Shown piece after piece: positions 17,862 to 27,162 of a stretch of DNA of 64,000 nt (positions are counted from its first letter, which is position 1; each line of letters begins with the position of its first letter). Origin of the DNA: Syntrophomonas wolfei subsp. methylbutyratica (GTDB taxonomy: Bacteria; Bacillota; Syntrophomonadia; Syntrophomonadales; Syntrophomonadaceae); the NCBI RefSeq assembly GCF_001570625.1, contig NZ_BBQT01000007.1, positions 1 through 64,000 on the forward strand, in the 5' to 3' direction. The position numbers and the translations under genes were made by a program. The notes beneath the pieces are model-generated. The model saw nothing but the letters and a program-made list of their open reading frames with translations. It had not been told where the DNA came from and did not search any database.

Positions 17862-17930
17862 ATGGCGGATGGGGAGTTTCGGTCCAGAGTGATTTGTGTA
17901 TCCTTTCATGAAAATGAGTATGAAGATTAG
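17862..17930 (+). pseudogene. 22-codon ORF, possible remnant before the Panacea gene
   Basis: ATG 17862 opens a short frame (MADGEFRSRVICVSFHENEY) ending at TAG 17928. It lies right after the promoter and 30 nt before the antitoxin-like gene, where a small partner gene would be expected. The RVICVSFHENEY string resembles the start of ribbon-helix-helix proteins, but the frame is too short to be one. It may be a decayed partner gene or a leader peptide. Confidence 0.25.
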
Positions 17931-17959
17931 GCAGGAAGCATTAAGGAGGCAACCTGGAT

Positions 17960-18964
17960 ATGAATAAGGTTTATTGCTACCTGTGTGACCAAACCAATAA
18001 AGTAGCCATTAAAAAAGAAGAGGAAATCCATACTATTAAGGGAACACCGGTAAAATGTAAAGTTGAAAATGCCTACTGCAGGCAGTGCGGGTCCAAGGTT
18101 TATATACCTGCCCTGAACGATGCCAACCTGGACCGTATGGATTATACTTACCGCCGGCATAATGGAATTATCACAGTTCAAGAGATTGAGGAAATTCTAA
18201 GGCAGTATAACATTGGCGCCAAACCCCTGGCGGTTATACTGGGATGGGGTGAAGTTACTATCCTGCGTTATTTAAAGGGGCAAATTCCTGATCGTGCCCA
18301 TAGTAATACTTTGTTAAGCCTGAAGGATCCGTATGTCTTTTTCCGTTACTTTAAAGAAAAGCAGGAAAGGCTGTCTCCGGTAGCTTGTAACAAGGTGGTA
18401 AGCGCTTTGGAGGGATTAAATGCCAAACTTGCCGGTGATGAGTTGCATGAACGCTCACAGCATTTAAGGCAGGCTTATCGTAGGCAACCTGACATATATA
18501 ATGGTTTTGTTCCTTTTAACCTGGAAAAAATGGTGCAGGTTATTCTGTTTTTCTTAAAATCGGGGGATCGTGTTTACGAAACCGGGATGAACAAATTGCT
18601 ATGGTATGTTGATATGCTTTGCTATAAGCGAAGTGAGCGGCAGGCACTAACCGGCCTGTGTTATAAACATAATATCTATGGACCAGTTCCCCTCTGGTAC
18701 GATTATTTATACGGAAGTTTGGATGATGTATATATTACTCTGGTTGAAGACGAATACGGAACCCAAATCGGCGCCCTGGCTGATCTTTCGGCTGACGTTT
18801 TTTCAAATGATGAATTAGATGTACTGGAGACAGTGGCAAATAATTTTAAGGGATGGAGTGCAAAAAAGATTTCGCAATATTCTCATCGGGAAACTGCCTA
18901 TCGGCAAACGACTAATGGGCAGTTTATTTCATTTGAATATGCCCGAGAGTTGTCCTTAAGTTAA
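17960..18964 (+). CDS. Panacea (SocA/DUF4065)-domain protein with MqsA-like zinc finger and HTH
   Basis: The 334-residue protein has three parts. Residues 1-60 hold a YgiT/MqsA-like zinc-binding region with CYLC and CRQCGSKV. Residues 65-125 form a helix-turn-helix (IGAKPLAVILGWGEVTILRY). Residues about 185-330 form a Panacea domain (KLLWYVDMLCYKRSERQALT, YGPVPLWYDYLY). Panacea proteins are antitoxins that neutralise many unrelated toxins and usually sit next to a small toxin gene. Here neither neighbour is an intact toxin: upstream is a 22-codon scrap and downstream are frameshifted fragments. The palindrome in its promoter suggests self-repression. ATG 17960 follows AAGGAGG. It may be an orphan antitoxin or a regulator. 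Confidence 0.85.
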   Translation: MNKVYCYLCDQTNKVAIKKEEEIHTIKGTPVKCKVENAYCRQCGSKVYIPALNDANLDRMDYTYRRHNGIITVQEIEEILRQYNIGAKPLAVILGWGEVTILRYLKGQIPDRAHSNTLLSLKDPYVFFRYFKEKQERLSPVACNKVVSALEGLNAKLAGDELHERSQHLRQAYRRQPDIYNGFVPFNLEKMVQVILFFLKSGDRVYETGMNKLLWYVDMLCYKRSERQALTGLCYKHNIYGPVPLWYDYLYGSLDDVYITLVEDEYGTQIGALADLSADVFSNDELDVLETVANNFKGWSAKKISQYSHRETAYRQTTNGQFISFEYARELSLS

Positions 18965-19420
18965 AGAAGTGGTGCATATATGGGAGGCTTCTTACAGCAG
19001 TAGGTATTATCTTAAGGGTAATAGTTGCAAAGGTGAGGTCTGGGTCCCTACCCGCTATCTGCGCTGCCTGGAGGCAATTATGAAAATGGATTGGTATCTT
19101 ACCCGATTTTGCAGCAAATCCTGGCAGTAGTTGGAGTAACCGCGGAGGAACAGGGTTTTACGCCTCATGCAGTTTCTGCCACTGATGAGGTGGATATTGA
19201 CCAATTAATTGAGGAACTGTCTCATGAAATTTAAACAGGCCTGTGCGGATGCTAATATCCTGGGGCATCTTTATCGCAGTGGGGAAGAGTAGTTTATTAA
19301 GCCGTTCGGGTGGAGTTACAAAACCGCCAGATATTATCCTTATATAAAAGCATGGCTTAATTTCTTCAGCGGATAAATTATTGATCTTCTTCTAACAAAA
19401 TTAACGACGGGGAGATTATT
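18965..19420 (+). pseudogene. Frameshifted coding scraps downstream of the Panacea gene
   Basis: Three short frames follow one another. The first has GEVWVPTRYLRCLEAIMKM, the second, in another frame, has ILQQILAVVGVTAEEQGF and ends IDQLIEELSHEI at TAA near 19233, and the third starts at an overlapping ATG and ends after about 22 codons. Joined across the frameshift, the first two would make one C-terminal region. The family is not recognised. Since toxins can lie downstream of Panacea genes, this could be a lost partner, but nothing proves it. Confidence 0.35.
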
Positions 19421-20776
19421 ATGAGTGACTTTTCAATTAAAGAACAGTTAGAAAGTTTGAAGTCTGATGAATTAATAGAAATAATCATGGATCTCGTCCA
19501 GAGAGGAGAACAATCACGTTTACATGTTTTGGAATGGCTTGATAATTATCGTAAGCCTCAAAATACTGTAAATCCAAAGAAAAATAGTAAAACTCAAAAA
19601 ATTCATGATGAATTGTTATTTGAATACTGGAATAATGCCCAAAATATTATTTCAGAGTTTAACAGCTACGGCGGGGGACCTGAGGAAGACGAAGAAGAGG
19701 CTTATGAATGGCTTGAAAAAATATGGGATTTGATAGATGAGGCTAAAATTACTTTCGAATCCAAGCGTAAATTAATGGATGCGGTATTTATTGAATATGA
19801 TGAAGGAAATTCCGGTTTTGACGATAGTCTGATGGAATTGTGTTTTCAATTGTGCCAAGAGAAAGAGGAATGGGAGTATCTCGTAAAAAAACTTGGCAAC
19901 AAACCTTCGAATTGGAACAAGGGACTTGCTATTAGTATTTACAAAAACTATTTGCATGATGATTCTAAATATCTGGAGGTAAGATTAAAAAATCTCCATT
20001 ATGGATCGGATTACTGGGACTTGGTTCAATATTATATTGACAAACAAGAAACGGAACTGGCAATTGAAACGGCACAAAAGGGTATTGAAAAAGGGGAAGG
20101 AAGACTTACCGAGCTTTATGATTATCTTATTGACTATTATTCCGAGGTTCAGGACGATAATGCTCTTGAATCAATTGCCCAAATATGCTTGAAAAGAAAA
20201 AATGACGTGAAATATGTATTTGACAAGCTGTTTATGTATTATCAGAACCGTAACTATGAAAAAGCCAAGGAAAAGCTCTTAAAAGCTTATAAGCATACCA
20301 AGCGCAAAAATTATTTTGAAGACTACAAAAGAATAAAGAGTTTTCTATCCGAATCGGACTGGGAAAAAATTGAACCGCAGATTATTAATGAAGCTCATGA
20401 TAAGAGTATTCAAGATTATATGAATATTTGTCTTGATAAAGGCATGAAAGACGCTGTAATAAATATGATAATTTCGCCGCCAAAGAACCAATGGGGGTAT
20501 AGCATTTTTTCCGATTTTGATTCATTTGCGGAAAAGCTTGAAAAGGATTATCCGCAAGAAATCATTAACTATTACTACCAAAAGGCATATAGCAGAATTG
20601 CAAACGGTAATCGAAATACCTATAAGGAAGCGGTAAGATACCTCACCAAGGTTAAAACAATTTATCTGGAATATCTAAAAGATGAAGATAAATGGACACA
20701 AACGCTTAATAATTTACAAATACAGTTTAAAAAAAGACCGGCATTTATTGATGAACTTAAAAAAATTAAAATATAA
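19421..20776 (+). CDS. Helical-repeat (TPR-like) protein of unknown function
   Basis: The 451-residue protein is soluble, rich in Lys, Glu and Tyr, and appears all-helical. It has an N-terminal segment (LKSDELIEIIMDLVQRGEQS) like that found beside SWIM zinc-finger proteins, then repeated 35-40-residue helical hairpins such as ETELAIETAQKGIEKGEGRL, consistent with TPR repeats. No catalytic motif, signal peptide or membrane segment is visible. Its AT-rich composition and Lys codon use differ from the GC-richer housekeeping block nearby, which may point to recent arrival. ATG 19421 follows GGGGAGATTATT. Function unknown; a protein-binding role is the most I can infer. Confidence 0.7.
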   Translation: MSDFSIKEQLESLKSDELIEIIMDLVQRGEQSRLHVLEWLDNYRKPQNTVNPKKNSKTQKIHDELLFEYWNNAQNIISEFNSYGGGPEEDEEEAYEWLEKIWDLIDEAKITFESKRKLMDAVFIEYDEGNSGFDDSLMELCFQLCQEKEEWEYLVKKLGNKPSNWNKGLAISIYKNYLHDDSKYLEVRLKNLHYGSDYWDLVQYYIDKQETELAIETAQKGIEKGEGRLTELYDYLIDYYSEVQDDNALESIAQICLKRKNDVKYVFDKLFMYYQNRNYEKAKEKLLKAYKHTKRKNYFEDYKRIKSFLSESDWEKIEPQIINEAHDKSIQDYMNICLDKGMKDAVINMIISPPKNQWGYSIFSDFDSFAEKLEKDYPQEIINYYYQKAYSRIANGNRNTYKEAVRYLTKVKTIYLEYLKDEDKWTQTLNNLQIQFKKRPAFIDELKKIKI

Positions 20777-20782
20777 AGACTA

Positions 20783-20944
20783 AACGGCAGGGGAGCATTC
20801 CGGCGGTTCAAAGATACGCTGATTCGTTTTGGGCTCGAAAAAGAGTGGTATGACTATCGTTTTTCAGCATTTATGAAAATCGCCAAAGAGTGGTGCGAAG
20901 ACAATAAAATAGCATACAAAATGAAGAACGTTGTGTCGAGATGA
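20783..20944 (+). pseudogene. C-terminal fragment of a UPF0158-family gene
   Basis: The frame reads GRGAFRRFKDTLIRFGLEKE followed by WYDYRFSAFMKIAKEWCEDN, then ends at TGA 20942. This is the characteristic C-terminal motif of UPF0158 proteins. The first two thirds of the gene are missing and the fragment starts directly after the preceding gene's stop codon. UPF0158 function is unknown. Confidence 0.65.
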
Positions 20945-20975
20945 TGTGGCTAATTTATGAATTGGAGGCTGAACG

Positions 20976-21692
20976 ATGAATGGACATCTGAATGACTGTC
21001 TGATATGTGATGGTAAGTTGGAATACCTCGACGCAGCGGAAGAAATGGAATGCGTGATTTGCCACAAAAAGCATTTAAACAATGTCCGCTGTATTAATGG
21101 GCATTATATCTGCGATGAGTGCCATAGCAAGAGCGGTGCCAAGATTATCCTTGAAGTATGCCGGACGACCGATTCTAAAAATCCCATCGAAATCATGCAA
21201 AAGCTGATGGCAAAGCCATTCATCCATATGCATGGGCCGGAACACCATATTCTCGCAGGTGCAGCACTTCTTGCTGCCTATCATAACAGTGGAGGACAAT
21301 TGGATCTGAATAAAGCCCTGAACGAAATAGAACGTCGTGCAAAACAGGTTCCCGGAGGTGCCTGTGGATTCTGGGGATGTTGCGGGGCGGCTATAAGTAC
21401 GGGGATGTTTATCAGTATTGCGACCGGGGCAACGCCGTTGAGCGAACGGGAATGGAGTCTGTCCAATCTGATAACTTCCAAGGTATTGCGGCGAATAAGC
21501 GCTCTCGGCGGGCCGAGATGCTGTAAGAGGAATTGTTTCACGGCGGCAAAAGTGGCTGTTGAGTTCACGCGAGAACACCTTGCGGTCAATATGGAATTAC
21601 CGGTAGATATCTGTTGTTTCTTTTCGCCCAACAATCACGAGTGCAGGGGCGTACTTTGCCCATATAGCCCCCAGCAATCCAATTCCCAGTAG
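20976..21692 (+). CDS. Cys-rich DUF5714-type protein
   Basis: The 238-residue protein starts with a zinc-ribbon-like region containing CLICDGKLEYL, CVICHKKHLNN and CDECHSKSGAK. The middle holds HMHGPEHHILAGAALLAAYH and the stretch GGACGFWGCCGAAISTGMF, followed by GGPRCCKRN and a Cys-containing tail. This pattern matches DUF5714 proteins found in anaerobes and methanogens. The many cysteines suggest metal or Fe-S binding. No membrane segment. ATG 20976 follows TTGGAGGCTGAACG. Function is not known; the neighbours are unrelated. Confidence 0.7.
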   Translation: MNGHLNDCLICDGKLEYLDAAEEMECVICHKKHLNNVRCINGHYICDECHSKSGAKIILEVCRTTDSKNPIEIMQKLMAKPFIHMHGPEHHILAGAALLAAYHNSGGQLDLNKALNEIERRAKQVPGGACGFWGCCGAAISTGMFISIATGATPLSEREWSLSNLITSKVLRRISALGGPRCCKRNCFTAAKVAVEFTREHLAVNMELPVDICCFFSPNNHECRGVLCPYSPQQSNSQ

Positions 21693-21814
21693 CATTCTTC
21701 CCTTATCTTAGAAGACAATCCTCCGGCAGGTCGGACATGGAGTCATCGCTGCGACTTGCGGCAGCTGGTACAGACAAACATGATGCACCTTAGTTTCCAA
21801 AGACGATCATCAGG

Positions 21815-22192
21815 TTAATCTGCAAATTGTGTATTTTTTACTCTCCATTTTTCTAAAGCGATTCCTACCCAAAAACCGTAAATTCCAAGTGTAATTATGG
21901 TTAATAAAAACCATAATATCCAGTTCCCGAATAGACTTATTGCCCTACCGGTGAACATTAATCTCCTACCTTCAATGACTGTATGGTTTACCTTCCATCC
22001 ATATACCATACATAAGGCCCAAGGAAAACATATTCCAAACGTAATAACTGTTACTAAAAAGCCGAGGATTGACCATCCTATAAGCTGCAACAAACCACCA
22101 TCAAAAAATAATTCAGCTTTACTGCCGGGAACAATATTAGTATTAGATAATCCTTTTTTACTTCTGGAAACAATTGGCGGGATGCTTAACAA
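21815..22192 (-). CDS. DUF898 (YjgN-like) small membrane protein, start uncertain
   Basis: The minus-strand product has the DUF898 pattern. An amphipathic FDGGLLQLIGWSILGFLVTV start leads into repeated membrane segments ending in GIxxPW/GIYGFW (ITFGICFPWALCMVYGWKVN and LTIITLGIYGFW). The family consists of inner-membrane proteins of unknown function, usually longer. The only start at the right place is TTG 22192, without a ribosome binding site and with a stop a few codons upstream. The gene may be 5'-truncated. It runs opposite to its neighbours. Confidence 0.6.
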   Translation of the reverse strand: MLSIPPIVSRSKKGLSNTNIVPGSKAELFFDGGLLQLIGWSILGFLVTVITFGICFPWALCMVYGWKVNHTVIEGRRLMFTGRAISLFGNWILWFLLTIITLGIYGFWVGIALEKWRVKNTQFAD

Positions 22193-22430
22193 GGAGGATT
22201 ATGGAAAGATAAGGCGAATAAATCCAAAATGTTCTGGAATTATGCGCTTGCAGATTGTTTTTGTCAACTATATCTTACCAAGTGCTGCATCCATGTCCTA
22301 TACCTTTATGGACATTTTTCGAATTTGCTCAATTTGCGGTACCTTATCTATTACAGCCGCCATCTATCGTAGCCGCCTATATAAAAACCATAAATATACA
22401 TGAATCTTTTCGGCAGGGAGGGAAACTAAG

Positions 22431-23909
22431 ATGGGAAAGTATCAAGATATTTGTATTACAATTCCCAATAATTTGCGCTATATTCCTCTGATACAGGATA
22501 GTACCGCTGCTTTTGCACGTATTATTGGTTTGGATGAAAAAAGTACTAATGAAGTTGTATTGGGAGTAGAGGAAGCAGTGGTTAATGTAATTAACCACGC
22601 CTTTGCGGAAGGAGAACTGGCTAGTTTTAATATCATATTTCAACAGACAGCTCTAGGAATGCAGATTTTAATCAGAGAACAGGGCATGCCTTTTGATCCG
22701 GAAGAACTTACCAGTTTGGCACAAAAGGATAGAACAGAAGCCGAAGATACTCGGGGTCTGGGATTGCACTTGATGTATCGATTTATGGATGAAGTTTCCT
22801 TTGTGAACTTGGGTAAAGCTGGCAAAGAAACTCGCTTGGTTAAGTACTCAGGCATCAGAATGCGTGACGTGATGGATTTACCTCAGCCAGATAGTCATAA
22901 ACAAGCAGATGAAGTACCTGTCTATCAGATTCATCTTATGAAACCGGAGCAAGCCGTAAATGTTTCTAGATGTGCGTATATGTCCTATGGCTATTCTTAT
23001 TCTAGTGATTATATTTATTATCCAGAACTATTAAGACAACTTAATGAAGAGGGCAAGATGGTTTCTTTGGTGGCAAGCAGTGAGAATAACGAAATAATCG
23101 GACATGTGGCTCTGATCTTCCAAGGCGACGACCCTCATGTGCCGGTTGTGGATGATGCCTTCGTAAATCCAAAATACCGTGGAGCGGGATGTCTAAACGA
23201 CCTGGGAGCAGCCGTCATCGAGTGGGCACAAAACAATGGACTGACTGGTTTATACACCTGGTCAGTAACTACCCATCCTTATTCGCAAAGAGTAGCTTCC
23301 AAATGGGGATTTAGCGATACTGCCATTCTCATATCCGGGGACTTGCCATTTGATTTTAAAGCCCTAAAAGAAGGAGCAGGACAGCGTGAGAGTGAAACCA
23401 TCCTTTTTACCTATCTGAACGCGAAACATGCTATACAAATATATCCTCCGGCACAGCATGCTGATATTATCCAACAAATATACCATAGTCTGGGCGTAGA
23501 AGCTAAGATTCTGCCGATCGGCTCTTCTTTGGATTTGCTGGAAGAGGATGCTGTCTTGGAGCTTAAATATGATGATCCTAGTATTATTGCATTTGTTACG
23601 GTAAAGACATATGGCAAAAATGTTGTCCATGAGGTTAATCGAATGCTAAGAGGGCTCTGTCTGGAGAGACTAGAAACCATTTACTTAAAGCTACCTTTGA
23701 CTAGCCCTTACACTGCTATCCTGACCGAAGAGTTCGAAAACCTGGGATTCTTTTTTAGTGGAATAATGCCCGGTTCAGAAGGATGTGATCAACTTATACT
23801 CCAGTATCTGAACAATCAAGTAATTGATTACGATTTTATTAAAGTTCATACTGAAATGGGACAGAAAATTTTAGCTTATATTAAAAATCATGATCCCAAC
23901 CAAATATAA
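22431..23909 (+). CDS. RsbW-like ATPase fused to a GNAT acetyltransferase domain
   Basis: Residues 1-135 match the HATPase of anti-sigma/serine kinases of the RsbW type: N-box GVEEAVVNVINHAF, REQGMPFDPEEL, and RGLGLHLMYRFMDEV. Residues about 155-310 form a GNAT acetyltransferase (DDAFVNPKYRGAGCLNDLGA, then YSQRVASKWGF). The last 170 residues may be a second, degenerate GNAT-like domain. At 492 residues it is far larger than RsbW (about 150). The next gene starts 52 nt downstream and encodes a transporter-HEAT-cyclic-nucleotide fusion, so the pair may form one signalling unit. ATG 22431 follows GGGAGGGAAACTAAG. Substrates of the transferase part are unknown. Confidence 0.8.
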   Translation: MGKYQDICITIPNNLRYIPLIQDSTAAFARIIGLDEKSTNEVVLGVEEAVVNVINHAFAEGELASFNIIFQQTALGMQILIREQGMPFDPEELTSLAQKDRTEAEDTRGLGLHLMYRFMDEVSFVNLGKAGKETRLVKYSGIRMRDVMDLPQPDSHKQADEVPVYQIHLMKPEQAVNVSRCAYMSYGYSYSSDYIYYPELLRQLNEEGKMVSLVASSENNEIIGHVALIFQGDDPHVPVVDDAFVNPKYRGAGCLNDLGAAVIEWAQNNGLTGLYTWSVTTHPYSQRVASKWGFSDTAILISGDLPFDFKALKEGAGQRESETILFTYLNAKHAIQIYPPAQHADIIQQIYHSLGVEAKILPIGSSLDLLEEDAVLELKYDDPSIIAFVTVKTYGKNVVHEVNRMLRGLCLERLETIYLKLPLTSPYTAILTEEFENLGFFFSGIMPGSEGCDQLILQYLNNQVIDYDFIKVHTEMGQKILAYIKNHDPNQI

Positions 23910-23961
23910 AAGCTGTAGCAAGAACATAACGCCACCCTTTCAATTAACGGAGGTAAATTAG

Positions 23962-26900
23962 TTGTTTGCACTTGGAAAACAGTTGTTAGTCCGACCTGAT
24001 GATACCCATCGACTACGATTAATGATTCCCGTGTTTTTCTCCTTGGGTGTGGGTGAAGTTCTAGGTATTAGTTCATCTACTGCTATTTTTAATGTTCGAT
24101 ATGGTGTGGAATATCTGCCTTTAATGTATGTATTGGAAGCGGCTGGCCTTTTGCTGCTGTCATTATTAATTGCTGACTTATCGGGCCGCATGGATCGCTC
24201 TCGTTTTCTTCGCCTTACTTATGGCATGATGGCAGGAATAGTATTGCTAAATGGATTAGTTTTAGTTTTATCCAAGTTCTCTGCTTTTTCGCTTTGGCCA
24301 GTTTTCTATCCTATATTATTAGTTACTTCAATGGTGGTCTTTTTCCAGCTTACCCCTCTAATTTGGTTAATTGCTTTGGATGTTTGTTCCACTCAGCAAG
24401 CCAAAAGATTGTTTCCCTTAATGGCTGGCGCATCCACTATAGGCTGCATTGCAGCAGGTGTTATTGGCAAATTACTGACACCCATCGGAGTAGAAATCAT
24501 CTATCTTTTCTGGTCTTTGTTTCTATTGGGCGGAGGTTATTATTTATTTCAGACTATTGAATACTACATTTCCCCCTTGAAAGCACTCACAGTTGAAGAA
24601 CCCCCAAACTTAAAAAACAGTATTGTTAGTATATATCGCTCGCGGTTTTTGCTGGGCATGCTGTCCTTGCTGACCTTAATTATGACCTTATACTTTTTAA
24701 TGGACTACCAATTCAATACCGTCGCCAGGATTGCTTATAACGATGAGGCTCAATTAGCTGGATTCCTGGCCATATTTTTAGCCATATCCAACGTTGTTGC
24801 CGTGGTCATTGAGCTGGGCTTTCTAAGCCGGATCATGTCGCTGCTCGGGGTAGGCAATGTCTTATTGCTGGTAGTTGCCGGGTTAGCTTGCAGCTTTATA
24901 ATTACAATTATCTTTACCTCTGGGCCCTGGGCACTGGGCGCAGTGTTTATAAGCTATCTGATAACCAAAATAATGGTAAATGTTTTAGGTGAACCCTCCT
25001 ACCAATTATTATTCAAGGTAATTCCTCCCTCGGGTAGAGATGGCATTCGTTTTTTAGTTGAAGCCTTAATAATTCTTGGTGGCATGATAGGTGGGGCAGC
25101 GGTTTCAGGTCTCTACTCTGCGGGGATAATCACTATGCAGTCAATGTTGGTATCTGCCCTGATCTTGGCCATAATAGCTGCTTTTGTTGCTTGGAAAACT
25201 AGAGGCATGTATCTTAACGAATTGCTACGATCCATTGGCAATGGGGTTAAGGATTTAAGCGAAAATGGGGCAGCTTTTTTAGGCCGCTATGTACCATCGA
25301 CGTTTTTAACCCAGTTGTTTTCCTTTCTGCATCATCCCGACGATCGAAAACGAATCCTGGCATTAGGAATTGCAGAGCAGTTGGATTCTCATGCTTTAGA
25401 ACCGAGGCTTGGCGATTTACTAAACGATTCTTGTGCTGATGTACGCAGAAGTGCTCTAAAATATTGTTTGCGACTAGACAATACATCTTATCACCAGGAG
25501 TCAATAATGGCATGTTGCATGGATGAAGAACCTGAAGTCCGAGCTGCAGCCATAGACTTGTGGCCAGCCCTAAATCTAGATCGGCATCAATTATATCAAG
25601 CACTTAATGATTCTGACTCTTTGGTAGTAGCCCATGCTGTTGCAGCAATTTGCAGTTTGGAACAAGCGATAAACTACCCAAAAGTAATCGATGCCGTGAA
25701 ACGCTGCTTAGATAAGGGTGAAACTTCAGCTGCAACTATTTGCCAAGCCATAAGTTCAGCAGGTCTGGACGAATTCTCACCGCGATTAATAAGCATGCTG
25801 GATAGCAGCCCCCAGTTAAGAACAGCCGCTTGTGAAGCTTTAGGCAAACTACAAATCTGCAACTCTATACCCAGAATTATAGACATATATTCCAAAGGAG
25901 ACCGCGACTTTCATAAAGTAGCCGACCAAGCGCTTATTGACATGGGAGAAGATGCAGTGCCGATTCTGCTGGATGAAATTAATAAACAAAGCGACCTGCG
26001 TTCCTGGTTGGGCATAATCAAAGCATTATCAGCGTTCAATAGGGAAGATCGACACAGCAGATTATTAATAGATAGCTGCCTGCAACGTTTGGAACAATTA
26101 GCCGTATTTAAAGAAGTACCGTCACTTATTAAGAGCTTAAATTATGCTGATTTGGCTAATGTAGCCTTCCTTCGCTACCAGGAAATATATTCACTGCAGA
26201 TAGAGGGTTGCTGGGCAGTACTGGGAAGCATTTATGATCCCCTGGTAGTTTCTAGAGTTAGAACTGCCAGCCAGGATGAAGATATAGAGCTTAGAGAAAT
26301 ATCACTGGAGGCGTTATCTGAAGGATTGGTTGATCGCAGATTAGCCAGGGCTATGTTGGAGGCCATGGTTTCGCCGGCAACTATTCCTAAACCGAGTGCA
26401 GACATTGTAAAGGCTAAGTTAAAAAAGGCTCAATCATTAGATGACTATTGGTTCAGTGAAATAAGCACAGCGGCGCTATCGAGGCTGAAAGGGGGAAATA
26501 CTATGAAGGATCGTGAAATGCTAAGTTTATTGGACAAAGTAATGCTATTAAAGAGTGTGGAGCTTTTTTCTTACTTGCAGCTAGAAGAACTAGGCCTCCT
26601 GGCTCGGGCAGCCAGTTTAGAAATTTACGATGAAGGTACCGTGCTTGTACAGGAAGGGCAAGCCAACTCCAACTTATATGTTATTATAGATGGTCATATC
26701 GAACTAAGCGCTCACTCTGCCGGCACAGGAGTTAATGCCACCATTGCAGTACGGGGAACAGGCGAAACACTTGGAGATAGCAGTGTATTTGACCAGTCTG
26801 CTTCTTCACTTACTGCCCAAATCATTCTAAGCGAAGCAACTCTTCTAATTATCGATGGAAAAGATATGCATAGATTGTGCAGTCTTTATCCCAATATTGC

Positions 26901-26970
26901 GATGGGTTTTATCAAAGCAATCAGTGGGCGGAACCGAAAACTAGAAAAGATGTTAATTACGATGGCTTAG
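23962..26970 (+). CDS. Nucleotide-transporter-like membrane protein fused to HEAT repeats and a cNMP-binding domain
   Basis: Residues 1-415 contain about 12 membrane segments with the layout of ADP/ATP (Npt/Tlc) or MFS transporters (VFFSLGVGEVLGISSSTAIF, WLIALDVCSTQQAKRLFPLM, LMAGASTIGCIAAG). Residues about 430-830 are HEAT-like helical repeats (DVRRSALKYCLRL, PEVRAAAIDLWPAL, LRTAACEALGKL). Residues 860-1000 form a cyclic-nucleotide-binding domain (EGTVLVQEGQANSNLYVIID, then GETLGDSSVF). Its 1002 residues make an unusual three-part protein. TTG 23962 follows GGAGGTAAATTAG. It probably shares an operon with the RsbW-like/GNAT gene. I infer a membrane sensor or gated transporter; the true substrate cannot be read from sequence. 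Confidence 0.82.
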   Translation: MFALGKQLLVRPDDTHRLRLMIPVFFSLGVGEVLGISSSTAIFNVRYGVEYLPLMYVLEAAGLLLLSLLIADLSGRMDRSRFLRLTYGMMAGIVLLNGLVLVLSKFSAFSLWPVFYPILLVTSMVVFFQLTPLIWLIALDVCSTQQAKRLFPLMAGASTIGCIAAGVIGKLLTPIGVEIIYLFWSLFLLGGGYYLFQTIEYYISPLKALTVEEPPNLKNSIVSIYRSRFLLGMLSLLTLIMTLYFLMDYQFNTVARIAYNDEAQLAGFLAIFLAISNVVAVVIELGFLSRIMSLLGVGNVLLLVVAGLACSFIITIIFTSGPWALGAVFISYLITKIMVNVLGEPSYQLLFKVIPPSGRDGIRFLVEALIILGGMIGGAAVSGLYSAGIITMQSMLVSALILAIIAAFVAWKTRGMYLNELLRSIGNGVKDLSENGAAFLGRYVPSTFLTQLFSFLHHPDDRKRILALGIAEQLDSHALEPRLGDLLNDSCADVRRSALKYCLRLDNTSYHQESIMACCMDEEPEVRAAAIDLWPALNLDRHQLYQALNDSDSLVVAHAVAAICSLEQAINYPKVIDAVKRCLDKGETSAATICQAISSAGLDEFSPRLISMLDSSPQLRTAACEALGKLQICNSIPRIIDIYSKGDRDFHKVADQALIDMGEDAVPILLDEINKQSDLRSWLGIIKALSAFNREDRHSRLLIDSCLQRLEQLAVFKEVPSLIKSLNYADLANVAFLRYQEIYSLQIEGCWAVLGSIYDPLVVSRVRTASQDEDIELREISLEALSEGLVDRRLARAMLEAMVSPATIPKPSADIVKAKLKKAQSLDDYWFSEISTAALSRLKGGNTMKDREMLSLLDKVMLLKSVELFSYLQLEELGLLARAASLEIYDEGTVLVQEGQANSNLYVIIDGHIELSAHSAGTGVNATIAVRGTGETLGDSSVFDQSASSLTAQIILSEATLLIIDGKDMHRLCSLYPNIAMGFIKAISGRNRKLEKMLITMA

Positions 26971-26973
26971 CCC

Positions 26974-27108
26974 TACCCACCCCTGGTAGGTGATGCTATT
27001 CCTGAGGGCATCGTGCAGCCGGAATCGGAGCAGGAGCTTGTGGAACTGGTCCGTCTGGCCCAGGCAAAGAACATCAAATTGACCCCCAGAGGCAAGGCTA
27101 CAGTTTAA
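26974..27108 (+). pseudogene. Fragment of an FAD-linked oxidase (GlcD-like) gene
   Basis: The frame encodes YPPLVGDAIPEGIVQPESEQ, then LVELVRLAQAKNIKLTPRGK and a TAA. This is the start of the FAD_binding_4 domain of glycolate/lactate-type oxidases. No start codon precedes it and the rest of the gene (about 400 residues) is absent. It lies between the cNMP-fusion gene and the YjbQ gene. Confidence 0.65.
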
Positions 27109-27162
27109 ATGGCAAGTTTTGACTGTCGAAGAGAGGGGAGCTTATTGAGAGGAGGGCTGTAT

